Shown here: one piece after another, positions 55,395 through 64,000 of the stretch | How positions within the stretch are numbered: position 1 is the stretch's first letter | How the letters are laid out: every line of letters begins with the position of its first letter | Source: Rhizobiaceae bacterium | GTDB lineage: Bacteria; Pseudomonadota; Alphaproteobacteria; Rhizobiales; Rhizobiaceae | Direction of reading: 5' to 3' | Assembly (NCBI GenBank): GCA_017643025.1 | Contig: JAEPOG010000001.1 | Location: forward strand, 372,001-436,000 | Length of the DNA stretch: 64,000 nucleotides | Notes under the pieces: model-generated | The model's database searches: none | The model's input: the letters and a program-made list of their open reading frames with translations, nothing else | What the model was told of the DNA's origin: nothing | Program-made: the position numbers and the translations under genes

Positions 55395-56297
55395 ATGGCC
55401 TTCACGATCCGGCAACTTCAGTACTTCGTCGCGGTGGCCGAGAAGGGTTCCGTTTCGGGCGCCGCCCATGCGCTATCGATATCGCAGTCGGCGGTCACCG
55501 AGGCGATCAAGGAAATGGAGTCCGATCTCGGCGTCGTCCTGTTCGACCGCCATCCGCGCGGGCTGAACATCACCCACAAAGGGCACCAGTTCCTGCGACA
55601 CGCAACGGCGATCCTGAGTAGCATTTCGGATGCAAGGCGCGCGCTCAGCGACGTCGAGGAAACGGTCGAGGGTACGCTGCATCTCGGCGTGACTTCGCTC
55701 GTTGCGGGTTACGTGCTCTCCGACATTCTCGCCCGCTACAGGCGGGCAAATCCGTCGGTGAAGGTCTCGGCAACCGAGGACAATGGCGAATACCTGGAAC
55801 ATCTGCTCATCGGCGGCGAACTCGATGTCGCGGTGATGGTGATTTCCAACCTGCGTGACCGCATGGCGCTGCAGTCGGAGATCCTGGAGGTCTCGCCCTA
55901 CAAGCTCTGGCTGCCGCTCGGTCACGCCCTTTCCACCGCGATGAGCGTCAGTCTGTCGGACGTGCTCGAGGAGCCGCTGATTATGCTGACGGTCGACGAG
56001 ATCGAGGAAGCCACCATCAAGCTTCTCGGTGCGCTCGGCACGCGGCCCAACGTGGCTTTCCGCACGCGCTCGGTAGAAGCCGTGCGCAGTCTGGTCGCGA
56101 CGGGCGCGGGCGTGGCCCTGCTGCCCGATCTCGTCTACCGGCCGTGGTCGCTGGAAGGCGACAGGATCGAGTCGCGCGATGTCTCGGCTTCGCTTCCGGT
56201 GGTCCAGGTCGGCGTCGTCTGGCGCCGGGGTTCCGCGCTGTCGCGCGCCGCCCGGGACTTCATCGGCGTCGCACAGGCGCAGCGGATGGCGCGCTAA
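55395..56297 (+). CDS. LysR-family transcriptional regulator
   Basis: A 300-aa LysR-type regulator. The winged HTH (1-60) reads MAFTIRQLQYFVAVAEKGSV and ALSISQSAVTEAIKEMESDL. The effector domain (about 90-295) contains GTLHLGVTSLVAGYVLSDIL. ATG 55395 gives the standard LTTR N-terminus. It lies upstream of and in line with the polyamine-type operon, with a T-N11-A dyad between. It probably controls that operon in response to the transported amine or its aldehyde. Confidence 0.9.
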   Translation: MAFTIRQLQYFVAVAEKGSVSGAAHALSISQSAVTEAIKEMESDLGVVLFDRHPRGLNITHKGHQFLRHATAILSSISDARRALSDVEETVEGTLHLGVTSLVAGYVLSDILARYRRANPSVKVSATEDNGEYLEHLLIGGELDVAVMVISNLRDRMALQSEILEVSPYKLWLPLGHALSTAMSVSLSDVLEEPLIMLTVDEIEEATIKLLGALGTRPNVAFRTRSVEAVRSLVATGAGVALLPDLVYRPWSLEGDRIESRDVSASLPVVQVGVVWRRGSALSRAARDFIGVAQAQRMAR

Positions 56298-56303
56298 GCC
56301 TGA

Positions 56304-56320
56304 TATCGGAAATATCGATA
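56304..56320. promoter_or_regulatory. LysR-type T-N11-A box upstream of the polyamine ABC operon
   Basis: TATCG-N7-CGATA is a perfect dyad that contains T-N11-A (56306 to 56318), the usual recognition form of LysR regulators. It lies 7 bp after the LysR stop and about 104-120 bp before the binding-protein start. Confidence 0.6.
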
Positions 56321-56423
56321 CCGGCGTTCTGATAATTGAAATTGTGAAAGCGGAAATCCGGTCGCAATCTCGCGATGGGAACACACGACCGCCGAATGGC
56401 GGCCCCATCAACGGGAGATCACC

Positions 56424-57584
56424 ATGCACCGCTTCCTCAATTCGACCACAGCCCTGACCTTGGCGCTCGCGTTCTCGGTCAACACCGCCTCGGCCCAGCT
56501 TGCCGCGATCGGTCCGGGCGAAGGCCAGCTGAACATCGTTGCCTGGGCAGGCTACATCGAACGCGGCGAGACCATGAAGGAGTTCGACTGGGTCACCAAA
56601 TTCGAGGCCGACACGAGCTGCAAGGTCAACGTCAAGACCGCCGCAACCTCCGACGAAATGGTGGCGCTGATGAACGAAGGCGGCTTCGACCTCGTCACCG
56701 CTTCCGGCGACGCCTCGCTGCGTCTCATCGCAGGCAAGCGCGTGCAGCCAGTCAATGTCGACCTGGTGCCCAGCTGGAGCACCGTCGACGATCGGCTGAA
56801 GGACGCGCCGTGGCACACCGTCGACGGTGTGCACTACGGGGTCCCCTACATGTGGGGCCCGAATGTGCTGATGTACAACACCAACGTCATCAAGACGCCG
56901 CCTACGTCGTGGAAGGTCGTGTTCGAGGAAATGACGCTCGACGACGGCAAATCGAATGTCGGCCGAGTGCAGGCCTATGACGGCCCGATCCACGTCGCCG
57001 ACGCCGCGCTCTATCTGATGACCCACAAGCCGGAACTCGGCATCAAGGATCCGTACCAGCTCAATGAAGACCAGTACAAGGCGACGCTCGACCTTCTGCG
57101 CCAGCAGCGCACGCTGGTCGGCCGCTACTGGCATGACGCATTCATCCAGATCGACGACTTCAAGAACGAGGGCGTCGTCGCGTCCGGCTCATGGCCGTTC
57201 CAGGTGAACCTTCTCAAGAGCGAGAACCAGCCCGTGGCCTCGGTCTTCCCCGATGAGGGCGTTACCGGCTGGGCCGACACGACGATGCTGCACGTCGACG
57301 CCGCCAATCCGAACTGCGCCTACATGTGGTTCGAGCACCAGTTGTCATCCAACCTGCAGTCCGACCTCGGGGTGTGGTTTGGCGCCAACCCGTCCGTGCC
57401 GGCCGCCTGCACCGACGGTCGCGGCATGCTGACCGCTGAGGGTTGCACGACGAACGGCTTCGACAATTTCGAGAAGGTCCATTTCTGGACCACGCCGACA
57501 ACGAAGTGCGAGACGCAGGGCGACGCATGCGTGCCCTACTACCGCTGGGTGTCGGACTATATCGGAGTGATCGGCGGACGCTGA
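56424..57584 (+). CDS. Polyamine-type ABC transporter substrate-binding protein
   Basis: A 386-aa periplasmic protein of the PotD/PotF type. A signal peptide of about 24 residues is cleaved after ASA. The mature domain starts EGQLNIVAWAGYIERGETMK and has KVNVKTAATSDEMVALMNEG and DLVTASGDASLRLIAGKRVQ. FNxxFE-type pocket residues cannot be checked without a model. Six cysteines in the last third (two pairs near 345-370) are unusual for PotF and suggest disulphides. First gene of a five-gene operon ending in an aldehyde dehydrogenase, which supports an amine ligand. Confidence 0.88.
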   Translation: MHRFLNSTTALTLALAFSVNTASAQLAAIGPGEGQLNIVAWAGYIERGETMKEFDWVTKFEADTSCKVNVKTAATSDEMVALMNEGGFDLVTASGDASLRLIAGKRVQPVNVDLVPSWSTVDDRLKDAPWHTVDGVHYGVPYMWGPNVLMYNTNVIKTPPTSWKVVFEEMTLDDGKSNVGRVQAYDGPIHVADAALYLMTHKPELGIKDPYQLNEDQYKATLDLLRQQRTLVGRYWHDAFIQIDDFKNEGVVASGSWPFQVNLLKSENQPVASVFPDEGVTGWADTTMLHVDAANPNCAYMWFEHQLSSNLQSDLGVWFGANPSVPAACTDGRGMLTAEGCTTNGFDNFEKVHFWTTPTTKCETQGDACVPYYRWVSDYIGVIGGR

Positions 57585-57617
57585 GCCTCCCTCTTTCCGG
57601 AGCGGTTGGCGTGATTT

Positions 57618-57640
57618 GGGGTGGAGCAAGTCTCCACCCC
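57618..57640 (+). promoter_or_regulatory. Intercistronic hairpin after the polyamine binding-protein gene
   Basis: A perfect 9-bp stem, GGGGTGGAG (57618-57626) with CTCCACCCC (57632-57640) and CAAGT loop, between the binding protein and ATPase genes. No U-run. Same arrangement as the hairpins at 4864 and 53092. Confidence 0.6.
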
Positions 57641-57710
57641 GGCCGGCCTTGCGTGGCCTCGCGCCGGGGAGGAAACTCTTGCTCCGTTCCCACCTGACAA
57701 CAGGATCGAG

Positions 57711-58709
57711 ATGACCTCAGCCGTCACATTCCAGCGGGTATCGAGGCACTACGGCAGCGTGCGCGCCGTGGACGAGGTCGATCTCGACATCGCCGAAGGC
57801 GAGTTCTTCGCCATGCTGGGTCCGTCGGGGTCGGGCAAGACGACAAGCCTGCGCCTGATCGCCGGCTTCGAGCAACCGACGAAAGGCCATATCGAGATAT
57901 TCGGCCAAACGGCCGAGGGCATCCCGCCCTACCGGCGCAATGTGAACACGGTGTTCCAGGACTACGCGCTGTTTCCGCATCTCAACGTCATCGACAACGT
58001 CGCCTACGGGCTGATGGTACGAGGCGTTCCGCGCGCCGAACGAACCAAAGCCGCGGAAGAGGCGCTGGCGCTGGTGCAGCTTCCCGGCTACGGCGCGCGG
58101 CGGCCCGGCCAGCTCTCAGGCGGCCAGCGGCAGCGCGTCGCGCTTGCCCGCGCGCTGATCAACCAGCCCAAGGTTCTGCTCCTCGACGAACCGCTCGGCG
58201 CGCTCGACCTGAAGCTTCGCGAGCAGATGCAGGAGGAGCTGAAAACGCTCCAGAAATCGCTCGGCATCACCTTCGTATTCGTGACGCACGATCAGGGCGA
58301 GGCGCTGTCGATGGCCGATCGGATCGCCGTGTTCAATCACGGCAGGATCGTCCAGACAGGCACGCCGGAGGAAATCTATACCAAGCCGGTGTCCCGCTTC
58401 GTCGCCGACTTCGTCGGCTCGTCGAATGTGCTTCCGCCCGAACTCGTGGAGCGGCTGACCGGCAACAGCCGTTGGGCGAGCCTGCGGCCGGAAATGCTGA
58501 AAATGAGTTTGAAGGCTTCGAACGGCGCCATGCCGGCACGTGTCGTTTCGACAAACTATCTGGGTTCCACCACGCGCATCGCGCTCGACATGGAAGGCCT
58601 GCGCCTTCATGCAACCGTGGCGGCGGGGACGGCGGTGCCCGCAATGGACGAAACCGTCTACCTGTCCTTCGACCGCGATCGCCTGCACCTCATGGACGAC
58701 GAGCGATGA
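57711..58709 (+). CDS. Polyamine-type ABC transporter ATPase (PotA family)
   Basis: A 332-aa ATPase. Walker A is [20 protein letters not shown] near 40, signature [15 protein letters not shown] near 140, Walker [18 protein letters not shown] near 160 and switch [14 protein letters not shown] near 195. A C-terminal TOBE domain (about 250-332) ends [15 protein letters not shown] 57711 is followed at once by the family start [20 protein letters not shown]; longer frames upstream cross the hairpin. It overlaps the next permease gene by 4 bp. Confidence 0.93.
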   Translation: MTSAVTFQRVSRHYGSVRAVDEVDLDIAEGEFFAMLGPSGSGKTTSLRLIAGFEQPTKGHIEIFGQTAEGIPPYRRNVNTVFQDYALFPHLNVIDNVAYGLMVRGVPRAERTKAAEEALALVQLPGYGARRPGQLSGGQRQRVALARALINQPKVLLLDEPLGALDLKLREQMQEELKTLQKSLGITFVFVTHDQGEALSMADRIAVFNHGRIVQTGTPEEIYTKPVSRFVADFVGSSNVLPPELVERLTGNSRWASLRPEMLKMSLKASNGAMPARVVSTNYLGSTTRIALDMEGLRLHATVAAGTAVPAMDETVYLSFDRDRLHLMDDER

Positions 58710-59677
58710 GCGCCGCATCGGCAGTCGTGGCGCAAACGGCCTCTCCCATCATTCTGGAGGGCCGCAGCGGCATGTTCGGGCGCCTGTCCGATTTGTTCTG
58801 GCGCAATCCGCGCCTGCTGCTCTTCCTGATGCTCACCCCGCCGCTGCTGTGGCTGGGCATCGTCTATGTCGGCTCGCTGTTCGCGCTGCTCCTGCAGAGC
58901 TTCTTTTCCATCGACGAGTTCTCAGGCCTGATCCGCTACGAGTTCACCCTGAAGACCTATGGCGAACTGCTTCAGCCGGCCAATCTCGACATCATCGTGC
59001 GCACGGTCTCGATGGCGGCCTCGGTCACGCTGGCCTCCGCCATCATCGCCTTTCCGATCGCCTATTTCGCCGCCCGCTACGCACGCGGGGCGTGGAAGGC
59101 GCTTTTCTATCTCGGCGTGATGCTGCCGCTATGGTCGAGCTATCTCGTCAAGGTCTATGCCTGGAAGCTGATCCTGGCCAAGGAAGGCATCCTCAACTGG
59201 CTGTTCGCCAAACTGCATCTGACCTGGCTGCTGGAGGCCTGGCTGTCTCTCCCCATAGTGGGCGGCAACTCGCTTTCGATCTCATACACCGGCACCTTCA
59301 TCGTGTTCGTCTATGTCTGGATGCCGTTCATGATCCTGCCGCTGCAGGCCGCCCTAGAGCGCGTGCCTGTCAATCTCGTGGAGGCATCCACCGATCTTGG
59401 CGCGACGCCGAGACAGACATTCCGGAAGGTGATTTTTCCGCTGGCGCTGCCCGGCCTGATCGCAGGCTCGATCTTCACCTTCTCGCTGACGCTGGGCGAC
59501 TACATCATCCCGCAGATTATCGGCACGTCGCGGCTGTTCATCGGCCAGGCCGTCTACGCACATCAGGGCACCGCGGGGAATATCCCACTCGCCGCCGCTT
59601 TCACTGTCGTGCCGATGGTGGTGATGGGGCTCTATCTCTGGATGGCCAAGCGCATGGGAGCGTTCGATGCGCTCTGA
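58706..59677 (+). CDS. Polyamine-type ABC transporter permease (PotB/PotH type)
   Basis: A 323-aa permease with six helices. After a cytoplasmic tail of about 40 residues comes the first helix [20 protein letters not shown]. The EAA loop reads [20 protein letters not shown] near 245. The start overlaps the ATPase stop (ATGA), and the end overlaps the next permease by 11 bp. Confidence 0.93.
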   Translation: MSAASAVVAQTASPIILEGRSGMFGRLSDLFWRNPRLLLFLMLTPPLLWLGIVYVGSLFALLLQSFFSIDEFSGLIRYEFTLKTYGELLQPANLDIIVRTVSMAASVTLASAIIAFPIAYFAARYARGAWKALFYLGVMLPLWSSYLVKVYAWKLILAKEGILNWLFAKLHLTWLLEAWLSLPIVGGNSLSISYTGTFIVFVYVWMPFMILPLQAALERVPVNLVEASTDLGATPRQTFRKVIFPLALPGLIAGSIFTFSLTLGDYIIPQIIGTSRLFIGQAVYAHQGTAGNIPLAAAFTVVPMVVMGLYLWMAKRMGAFDAL

Positions 59678-60482
59678 CCGGCAAACCAGCGCTCCGCTCG
59701 GCCTCAAGCTCGCGGCAGCCGGCGGGCTGCTCTTTCTCCATCTGCCCATCCTGCTGATCTTCGTCTACGCGTTCACGACCGAAGACAAGAGCTACCAGTG
59801 GCCGCCGCCGGGCTTCACGCTCAAGTGGCTGGGCGTTACCTGGAGCCGGCCGGATGTCTGGCAGGCGCTCGGCCTCTCGGTGCGCGTAGCAACGATCTCT
59901 ACTGCCGTCGCGCTGGTGCTCGGCACGCTCTGTGCAGCAGCAGTCAGCCGCAGCCGCTTCTTCGGCCGCGAAGCAGTTTCGTTGCTGGTCATCCTGCCGA
60001 TCGCCCTACCCGGCATCATCACCGGCATCTCGCTGCGCTCGGCCTTCAGCATCGCCGAAATCCCGTTCTCGACCTGGACGATCGTTCTCGGCCACGCAAC
60101 CTTCTGCGTTGTCATCGTCTACAATAACGCGGTGGCGCGGTTCCGGCGCACATCCGGTTCGCTGATCGAAGCGTCGATGGATCTGGGCGCCGACGGTTTC
60201 CAGACGTTCCGCTACGTCATCCTGCCCAATATCGGCACGGCGCTTCTGGCCGGCGGCATGCTCGCTTTCGCGCTGTCGTTCGACGAGGTGATCGTCACGA
60301 CCTTCACCGCGGGCCAGCAGCAGACGCTGCCGATCTGGATGCTTGAGGAACTGGTGAGGCCGCGTCAGCGCCCGGTCACCAATGTTGTTGCGATGGTCGT
60401 CGTGCTCGTGACTCTGCTCCCCATCCTTGCCGCTTTCTACCTGACACGCGACGGCGACCAGGTCGCCGGCGCCGGAAAATGA
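59667..60482 (+). CDS. Polyamine-type ABC transporter permease (PotC/PotI type)
   Basis: A 271-aa permease with six helices and an EAA loop, [20 protein letters not shown], near 170. [20 protein letters not shown] near 207 is a strong PotC/PotI signature. It partners the product of the preceding gene. Confidence 0.94.
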   Translation: MRSDRQTSAPLGLKLAAAGGLLFLHLPILLIFVYAFTTEDKSYQWPPPGFTLKWLGVTWSRPDVWQALGLSVRVATISTAVALVLGTLCAAAVSRSRFFGREAVSLLVILPIALPGIITGISLRSAFSIAEIPFSTWTIVLGHATFCVVIVYNNAVARFRRTSGSLIEASMDLGADGFQTFRYVILPNIGTALLAGGMLAFALSFDEVIVTTFTAGQQQTLPIWMLEELVRPRQRPVTNVVAMVVVLVTLLPILAAFYLTRDGDQVAGAGK

Positions 60483-60505
60483 CGCCGTCCCAGGAGGATC
60501 CCACA

Positions 60506-61930
60506 ATGGACACGCAAATGCTGATCGGCTCGAAGTTCCAGGCCGGCACCGAGACGGAGGAGACGATCCTCAATCCGCGGACGGGCGAAAAGATCATGGC
60601 GCTCCCCGAGGCCTCCCAGAAACAGATCGACGCCGCGGTTGCGGCCGCCGAAAAGGCGTTCGCGACCTGGTCGCGCACGACACCGGGCCAGCGCTCGGGC
60701 TATCTGCTCAAGATCGCAGAGCGGATCGAAGCGGAGGCTCAGGCATTTGCCGAACTGGAGGCATTGAATTGCGGCAAGCCGGTCAATGCGGTTCTCAATG
60801 ACGAGATACCGGCGATCGTCGACTGCTACCGCTTCTTTGCAGGCGCGGTGCGCGCCATGCCCGGCATGGTGGCAGGCGAATACATGCCCGGAATGACCTC
60901 GATGATCCGGCGCGACCCCATCGGCATCGTGGGCTCGATCGCGCCGTGGAACTATCCGCTGATGATGATGGCGTGGAAGCTGGCGCCTGCCATCGGCGGC
61001 GGCAACACAGTCGTGTTCAAGCCCTCCGAGCAGACCCCCCTGACGGCACTGAAGCTGGCGCGAATACTCGCCGATGTGCTGCCCGAGGGGGTCGTCAACG
61101 TCGTGCTTGGGCGCGGCGAGAGCGTCGGCAATGCGCTCATCAACCACCCCAAGATCAACATGATCTCGATCACAGGCGACGTGGCCACCGGCAAGAAGGT
61201 GCTTCAGGCGGCAGCGAAGTCGGTCAAGCGCACGCATCTCGAACTCGGCGGCAAGGCGCCGGTCATCGTGTTCGACGATGCCGACCTAGGTCAGGTCGTG
61301 AACGGCCTGCGCGCCTTCGGCTACTACAATGCCGGCCAGGACTGCACCGCCGCCTGCCGCATCTATGCCGGCGAGAAGGTCTACGAGAAACTCGTCGCCG
61401 ACCTCACGACCGCGGTGTCCTCCATCCGCTTCGGGCTGGACGACGACACGCAGAACGAGATCGGGCCGCTGATCTCCATGCGCCAGCGCGACCGTGTGGC
61501 GAGCTTCGTGGAGAGGGCATCCGAGCTCAAGCACATCGAGATCACCACCGGCGGCAAGCCGGCCGGCGGCAACGGTTTCTACTACCAGCCGACGGTTGTT
61601 GCCGGCGCGCGCCAGGAAGACGAAATCGTGCGGCGCGAGGTGTTCGGCCCGGTCGTGTCCGTCACGCAGTTCAAGGATGTCGATCAGGCCGTCGCCTGGG
61701 CCAACGATTCCGACTACGGGCTGGCGTCATCGGTGTGGACCAAGGATGTGAGCCGAGCCATGGCGACGGCGGCGCGTCTCCAATATGGCTGCACCTGGAT
61801 CAACACGCATTTCGCTCTCGTGAACGAGATGCCGCATGGCGGCGTGAAGCAGTCAGGCTACGGCAAGGACATGTCGCTCTACGCGCTGGAGGACTATACC
61901 GCCGTGCGGCACGTTATGGTCGCGCACTAG
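60506..61930 (+). CDS. Aldehyde dehydrogenase, gamma-aminobutyraldehyde type
   Basis: A 474-aa NAD-dependent aldehyde dehydrogenase. [20 protein letters not shown] near 150 and [15 protein letters not shown] line the NAD site. Catalytic Glu is in [18 protein letters not shown] near 250 and catalytic Cys in [16 protein letters not shown] near 285. Close in pattern to gamma-aminobutyraldehyde (PatD/YdcW) enzymes, which act after a transaminase or oxidase in putrescine breakdown. AGGAGG precedes ATG 60506. It ends the transporter operon and turns the aminoaldehyde into an amino acid. No matching transaminase is in the window. Confidence 0.9.
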   Translation: MDTQMLIGSKFQAGTETEETILNPRTGEKIMALPEASQKQIDAAVAAAEKAFATWSRTTPGQRSGYLLKIAERIEAEAQAFAELEALNCGKPVNAVLNDEIPAIVDCYRFFAGAVRAMPGMVAGEYMPGMTSMIRRDPIGIVGSIAPWNYPLMMMAWKLAPAIGGGNTVVFKPSEQTPLTALKLARILADVLPEGVVNVVLGRGESVGNALINHPKINMISITGDVATGKKVLQAAAKSVKRTHLELGGKAPVIVFDDADLGQVVNGLRAFGYYNAGQDCTAACRIYAGEKVYEKLVADLTTAVSSIRFGLDDDTQNEIGPLISMRQRDRVASFVERASELKHIEITTGGKPAGGNGFYYQPTVVAGARQEDEIVRREVFGPVVSVTQFKDVDQAVAWANDSDYGLASSVWTKDVSRAMATAARLQYGCTWINTHFALVNEMPHGGVKQSGYGKDMSLYALEDYTAVRHVMVAH

Positions 61931-62089
61931 ACATCGAATTGGCCGAGAGGGCGCGAACCGGTCCTTCGAGCGAGCTCGGCTGACGAATCGGAGCAGGGCA
62001 CCAATTGCACATGCAAGCCAGGCTGTAACCTACGCCTGCTCATTCGGAGGGCTGTTGGGCCAGAACCTCTGCTAACCTGCAATGAAATT

Positions 62090-62138
<49 letters not shown>

Positions 62139-62299
62139 TGACAATATGCTTTCATAGCCTCCCATACAGGCTCATTGCAAATCAAAATTTTATAATAAAA
62201 TCTGATATTTGCCGTCAATTCATCTCAGGTTCTATCATAACATCACTTCCCAAAACGCAGCCGGTTTGTTACCTACGACGTAACCTAGGGATTGCATCC

Positions 62300-63526
62300 G
62301 TGCCAAAAACAAACCTCACCGCGGCGTCCGTCGATCGCCTCAAGCCTCCCCCCAATGGACAGGTCGAGTATTACGACCGTCGCCTCCCCGCCTTCGGCCT
62401 GCGCCTGTCGCACAAGGGAACCAAGGCTTGGTTCGTCATGACGAGGATCAACGGTAAGCTGGCGAGGCTGACGCTCGGTCGCTATCCGGCCCTGTCCCTC
62501 GCCGATGCGCGCCAGAAAGCCGGAGAGGCGATCGACCTTACCGCCGCCGGCAAGGATCCACGCCTCATTAAGGCCGCTGCGGACGAAGAACGGCAGCAGC
62601 GGCTGCGCAATACTTTCTCGGCCTGTGCGAGCGAGTTCATGCGGCTGCATGCAGAGCGGCGCCTGCGTCCTTCCACACAGCGGGAATACAGGCGACTTCT
62701 GTTCGGTCCTGATACCAACACTCTGCACGACCGCCCGATCAGCCACATCACCAAGCGCGATGTCCTGGACGTAATCGAAACCATCGATGCACGCGGCTCC
62801 CCTGCGGCAGCTTCCAGAACCCGCGCCTATCTCAGCAAGTTCTTCAACTGGTGCGCCGAGCGCGACATCATCGAGACGGTGCCGACCGACCGCATCCCCG
62901 CGCCCAATCCGGAGGTCAAGCGCGACCGAGTTCTGGATGCCACGGAGCTGCGATACCTGCTGCGCGCGCTCAACCAGGAAGTAACTGCCATTTCGAAGGT
63001 GATCCGCATCCTGCTCCTGACCGGACAACGCAGGTCTGAAGTCGCGGGCATGCGCTGGTCGGAACTGGACAGGCTCGACGGCGCTGAGGCCACTTGGCAG
63101 ATTCCCGGAAGCCGAACGAAGAACGGCGAGAGCCATCTCGTGCCGCTCAGCCCGCCCGTCGTCGATCTGATTTCGGCAATGCCGCGAACGAACAGCGATC
63201 TTGTGTTTACCACGACGGGCGACACCCCAGTGTCAGGCTTCGGCAAGTTCAAAGCGCACCTCGACCGATCAATTAACGAATTGAGGGCCAAGGACGACCT
63301 CGGCCCGATGCCGCACTGGCGCATTCACGACCTGCGCCGGACGATGGTCACCTTAATGAATGAGAGGCTGGCAGTTCCGCCTCACATCGTCGAAGCAGTA
63401 GTCAATCACATCAGCGGCCTGGCAAAGGCGGGCGTGGCCGGCGTCTACAACCGTGCGCTCTATATAGACGACCGGCGGAAGGCGCTGGAAGCATGGGGTC
63501 ACCTGATTGACGACAATCAAAGGTGA
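62300..63526 (+). CDS. Tyrosine-type site-specific integrase (P4-like)
   Basis: A 408-aa phage/island integrase. The N-terminal DUF4102-type arm-binding domain is about 1-90 (NLTAASVDRLKPPPNGQVEY and LTLGRYPALSLADARQKAGE). The core-binding domain is about 100-190. The catalytic domain has Arg in GQRRSEVAGMRWSELD near 255, His and Arg in HWRIHDLRRTMVT near 343, His in VVNHISGLAKAG and Tyr in GVYNRALY near 390. All catalytic residues are intact, so it may be active. The GTG at 62300 gives the normal family N-terminus; upstream in-frame codons lie in AT-rich non-coding sequence. Next to the tRNA-Lys att fragment. Confidence 0.93.
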   Translation: MPKTNLTAASVDRLKPPPNGQVEYYDRRLPAFGLRLSHKGTKAWFVMTRINGKLARLTLGRYPALSLADARQKAGEAIDLTAAGKDPRLIKAAADEERQQRLRNTFSACASEFMRLHAERRLRPSTQREYRRLLFGPDTNTLHDRPISHITKRDVLDVIETIDARGSPAAASRTRAYLSKFFNWCAERDIIETVPTDRIPAPNPEVKRDRVLDATELRYLLRALNQEVTAISKVIRILLLTGQRRSEVAGMRWSELDRLDGAEATWQIPGSRTKNGESHLVPLSPPVVDLISAMPRTNSDLVFTTTGDTPVSGFGKFKAHLDRSINELRAKDDLGPMPHWRIHDLRRTMVTLMNERLAVPPHIVEAVVNHISGLAKAGVAGVYNRALYIDDRRKALEAWGHLIDDNQR

Positions 63527-63579
63527 ACTCAGGTCAAGGGGCAGTCGCGTCATTCAAAGCATCGCGAATGGGACAAGTG

Positions 63580-64000
63580 CTAGCGCGTTCGAAGGACTCC
63601 TAATGCGCCATCGTAGAGATTGGGCATCGGCACCGGCCGTAGGGCGATCGTGCCCTGTTGGAAGACGCGCAACTCCGCCATCATGGATGACACACTGCCG
63701 CCGCGTTGGTCGAACAGCAGATTGCCGAGCGAGAACACCGACTGAAGCGCTCCGCCGGCTGCGATTTCCACTTCGTTTGAAGCATTGTGGCTGTGCGCGC
63801 CAATGACGGCACCGACCCCACAGTCGACAAACGTGCTCAGCGCTTCGTTCTCGAAAGGACCACTGGAAGAGGTGTAATTGCCACCCCAATGCGCAAATAC
63901 GATGAGCGGCGGCTCGGCTTCGACGCTGCAGGCGGCGGCCAACTGCTTGTGGTTATCGATAGCGGGATGATCGTGAAAGAAGCTCCGCTTGAACGTCAGT
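63580..64000 (-). CDS. CapA-family protein (partial, runs off the right edge)
   Basis: At least 140 C-terminal residues of a CapA/poly-gamma-glutamate capsule biosynthesis-like protein of the calcineurin-like phosphoesterase fold. Metal-site motifs FAHWGGNY and GAHSHNAS are in the usual order and spacing, followed by FSLGNLLFDQRG. The frame stays open to base 64000, so the start is outside the window. It converges on the integrase and is probably island cargo. Relatives act in capsule synthesis or on other phosphoester or peptide substrates. Confidence 0.8.
   Translation of the reverse strand, partial: LTFKRSFFHDHPAIDNHKQLAAACSVEAEPPLIVFAHWGGNYTSSSGPFENEALSTFVDCGVGAVIGAHSHNASNEVEIAAGGALQSVFSLGNLLFDQRGGSVSSMMAELRVFQQGTIALRPVPMPNLYDGALGVLRTR

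Noticed and set aside
55473..57134. 553-codon minus-strand frame opposite the LysR gene and the polyamine binding protein
   Set aside because: Shadow of two good genes on the other strand; composition is unlike a protein.

Overview
The window looks like a chromosome segment of an alphaproteobacterium in the Hyphomicrobiales, probably a Phyllobacteriaceae/Mesorhizobium-like partial denitrifier. Support comes from the high GC, the rhizobial order fixNOQP-fixGHIS-hemN-fixK-fixJ-fixL, the nirK/nirV/nnrS/nnrR group with pseudoazurin, and the large number of ABC and TRAP uptake systems. The species cannot be fixed from the sequence alone.

Layout. 0.25-1.2 kb: AEC-family carrier behind two TGTATACA palindromes. 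1.2-6.5 kb: peptide/nickel-type ABC operon (minus strand) with a fused double ATPase. 6.8-9.1 kb: an HTH-methyltransferase fusion and an unknown protein. 9.1-14.3 kb: sugar-type ABC operon (minus) with a fused double-ATPase plus permease protein and a YciI protein, divergent from a MetE-core-like protein (14.4-15.5 kb). 15.8-19.6 kb: metH behind a palindromic operator. 19.7-22.6 kb: an accessory patch with a tRNA-like remnant, a SAF-domain dehydrogenase, a tandem gamma-carbonic-anhydrase-like protein and a gene remnant. 22.7-27.8 kb: nitrite respiration (nnrR, pseudoazurin, nnrS, a 130-aa unknown, nirV, nirK). 27.9-40.8 kb: microaerobic respiration and oxygen sensing (fixS, I, H, G, P, Q, O, N, hemN, fixK, a FixT-like receiver, fixJ, fixL). 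41.1-55.3 kb: an acid-catabolism cluster (CoA ligase, enoyl-CoA hydratase, two paired acyl-CoA dehydrogenases, SDR, ThDP enzyme, IclR regulator, TRAP transporter). 55.4-61.9 kb: LysR regulator, polyamine-type ABC transporter and an aminoaldehyde-type dehydrogenase. 62.1 kb to the end: a tRNA-Lys 3' fragment (att site), a tyrosine integrase and a cut-off CapA-like gene, which form the left end of an integrated island.

How the genes fit together. The sequence shows a readable regulatory circuit. A FixJ-like box precedes fixK. FNR/FixK anaeroboxes precede fixN/hemN, fixG and the FixT-like gene. Two identical NnrR boxes, in opposite orientation, precede nnrR/pseudoazurin and nirK. Low oxygen would therefore raise the cbb3 oxidase, its copper and assembly factors, and anaerobic haem synthesis, and nitric oxide would raise nitrite reductase and its electron donor.

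The most novel-looking part is 41-55 kb. A 19-bp palindrome, TGTCCCA-N5-TGGGACA, recurs five times, only at the promoters of the acyl-CoA dehydrogenase pairs, the ThDP enzyme, the IclR gene and the TRAP operon. This points to one undescribed IclR-controlled regulon for uptake and CoA-dependent breakdown of an unknown, perhaps branched or cyclic, carboxylic acid.
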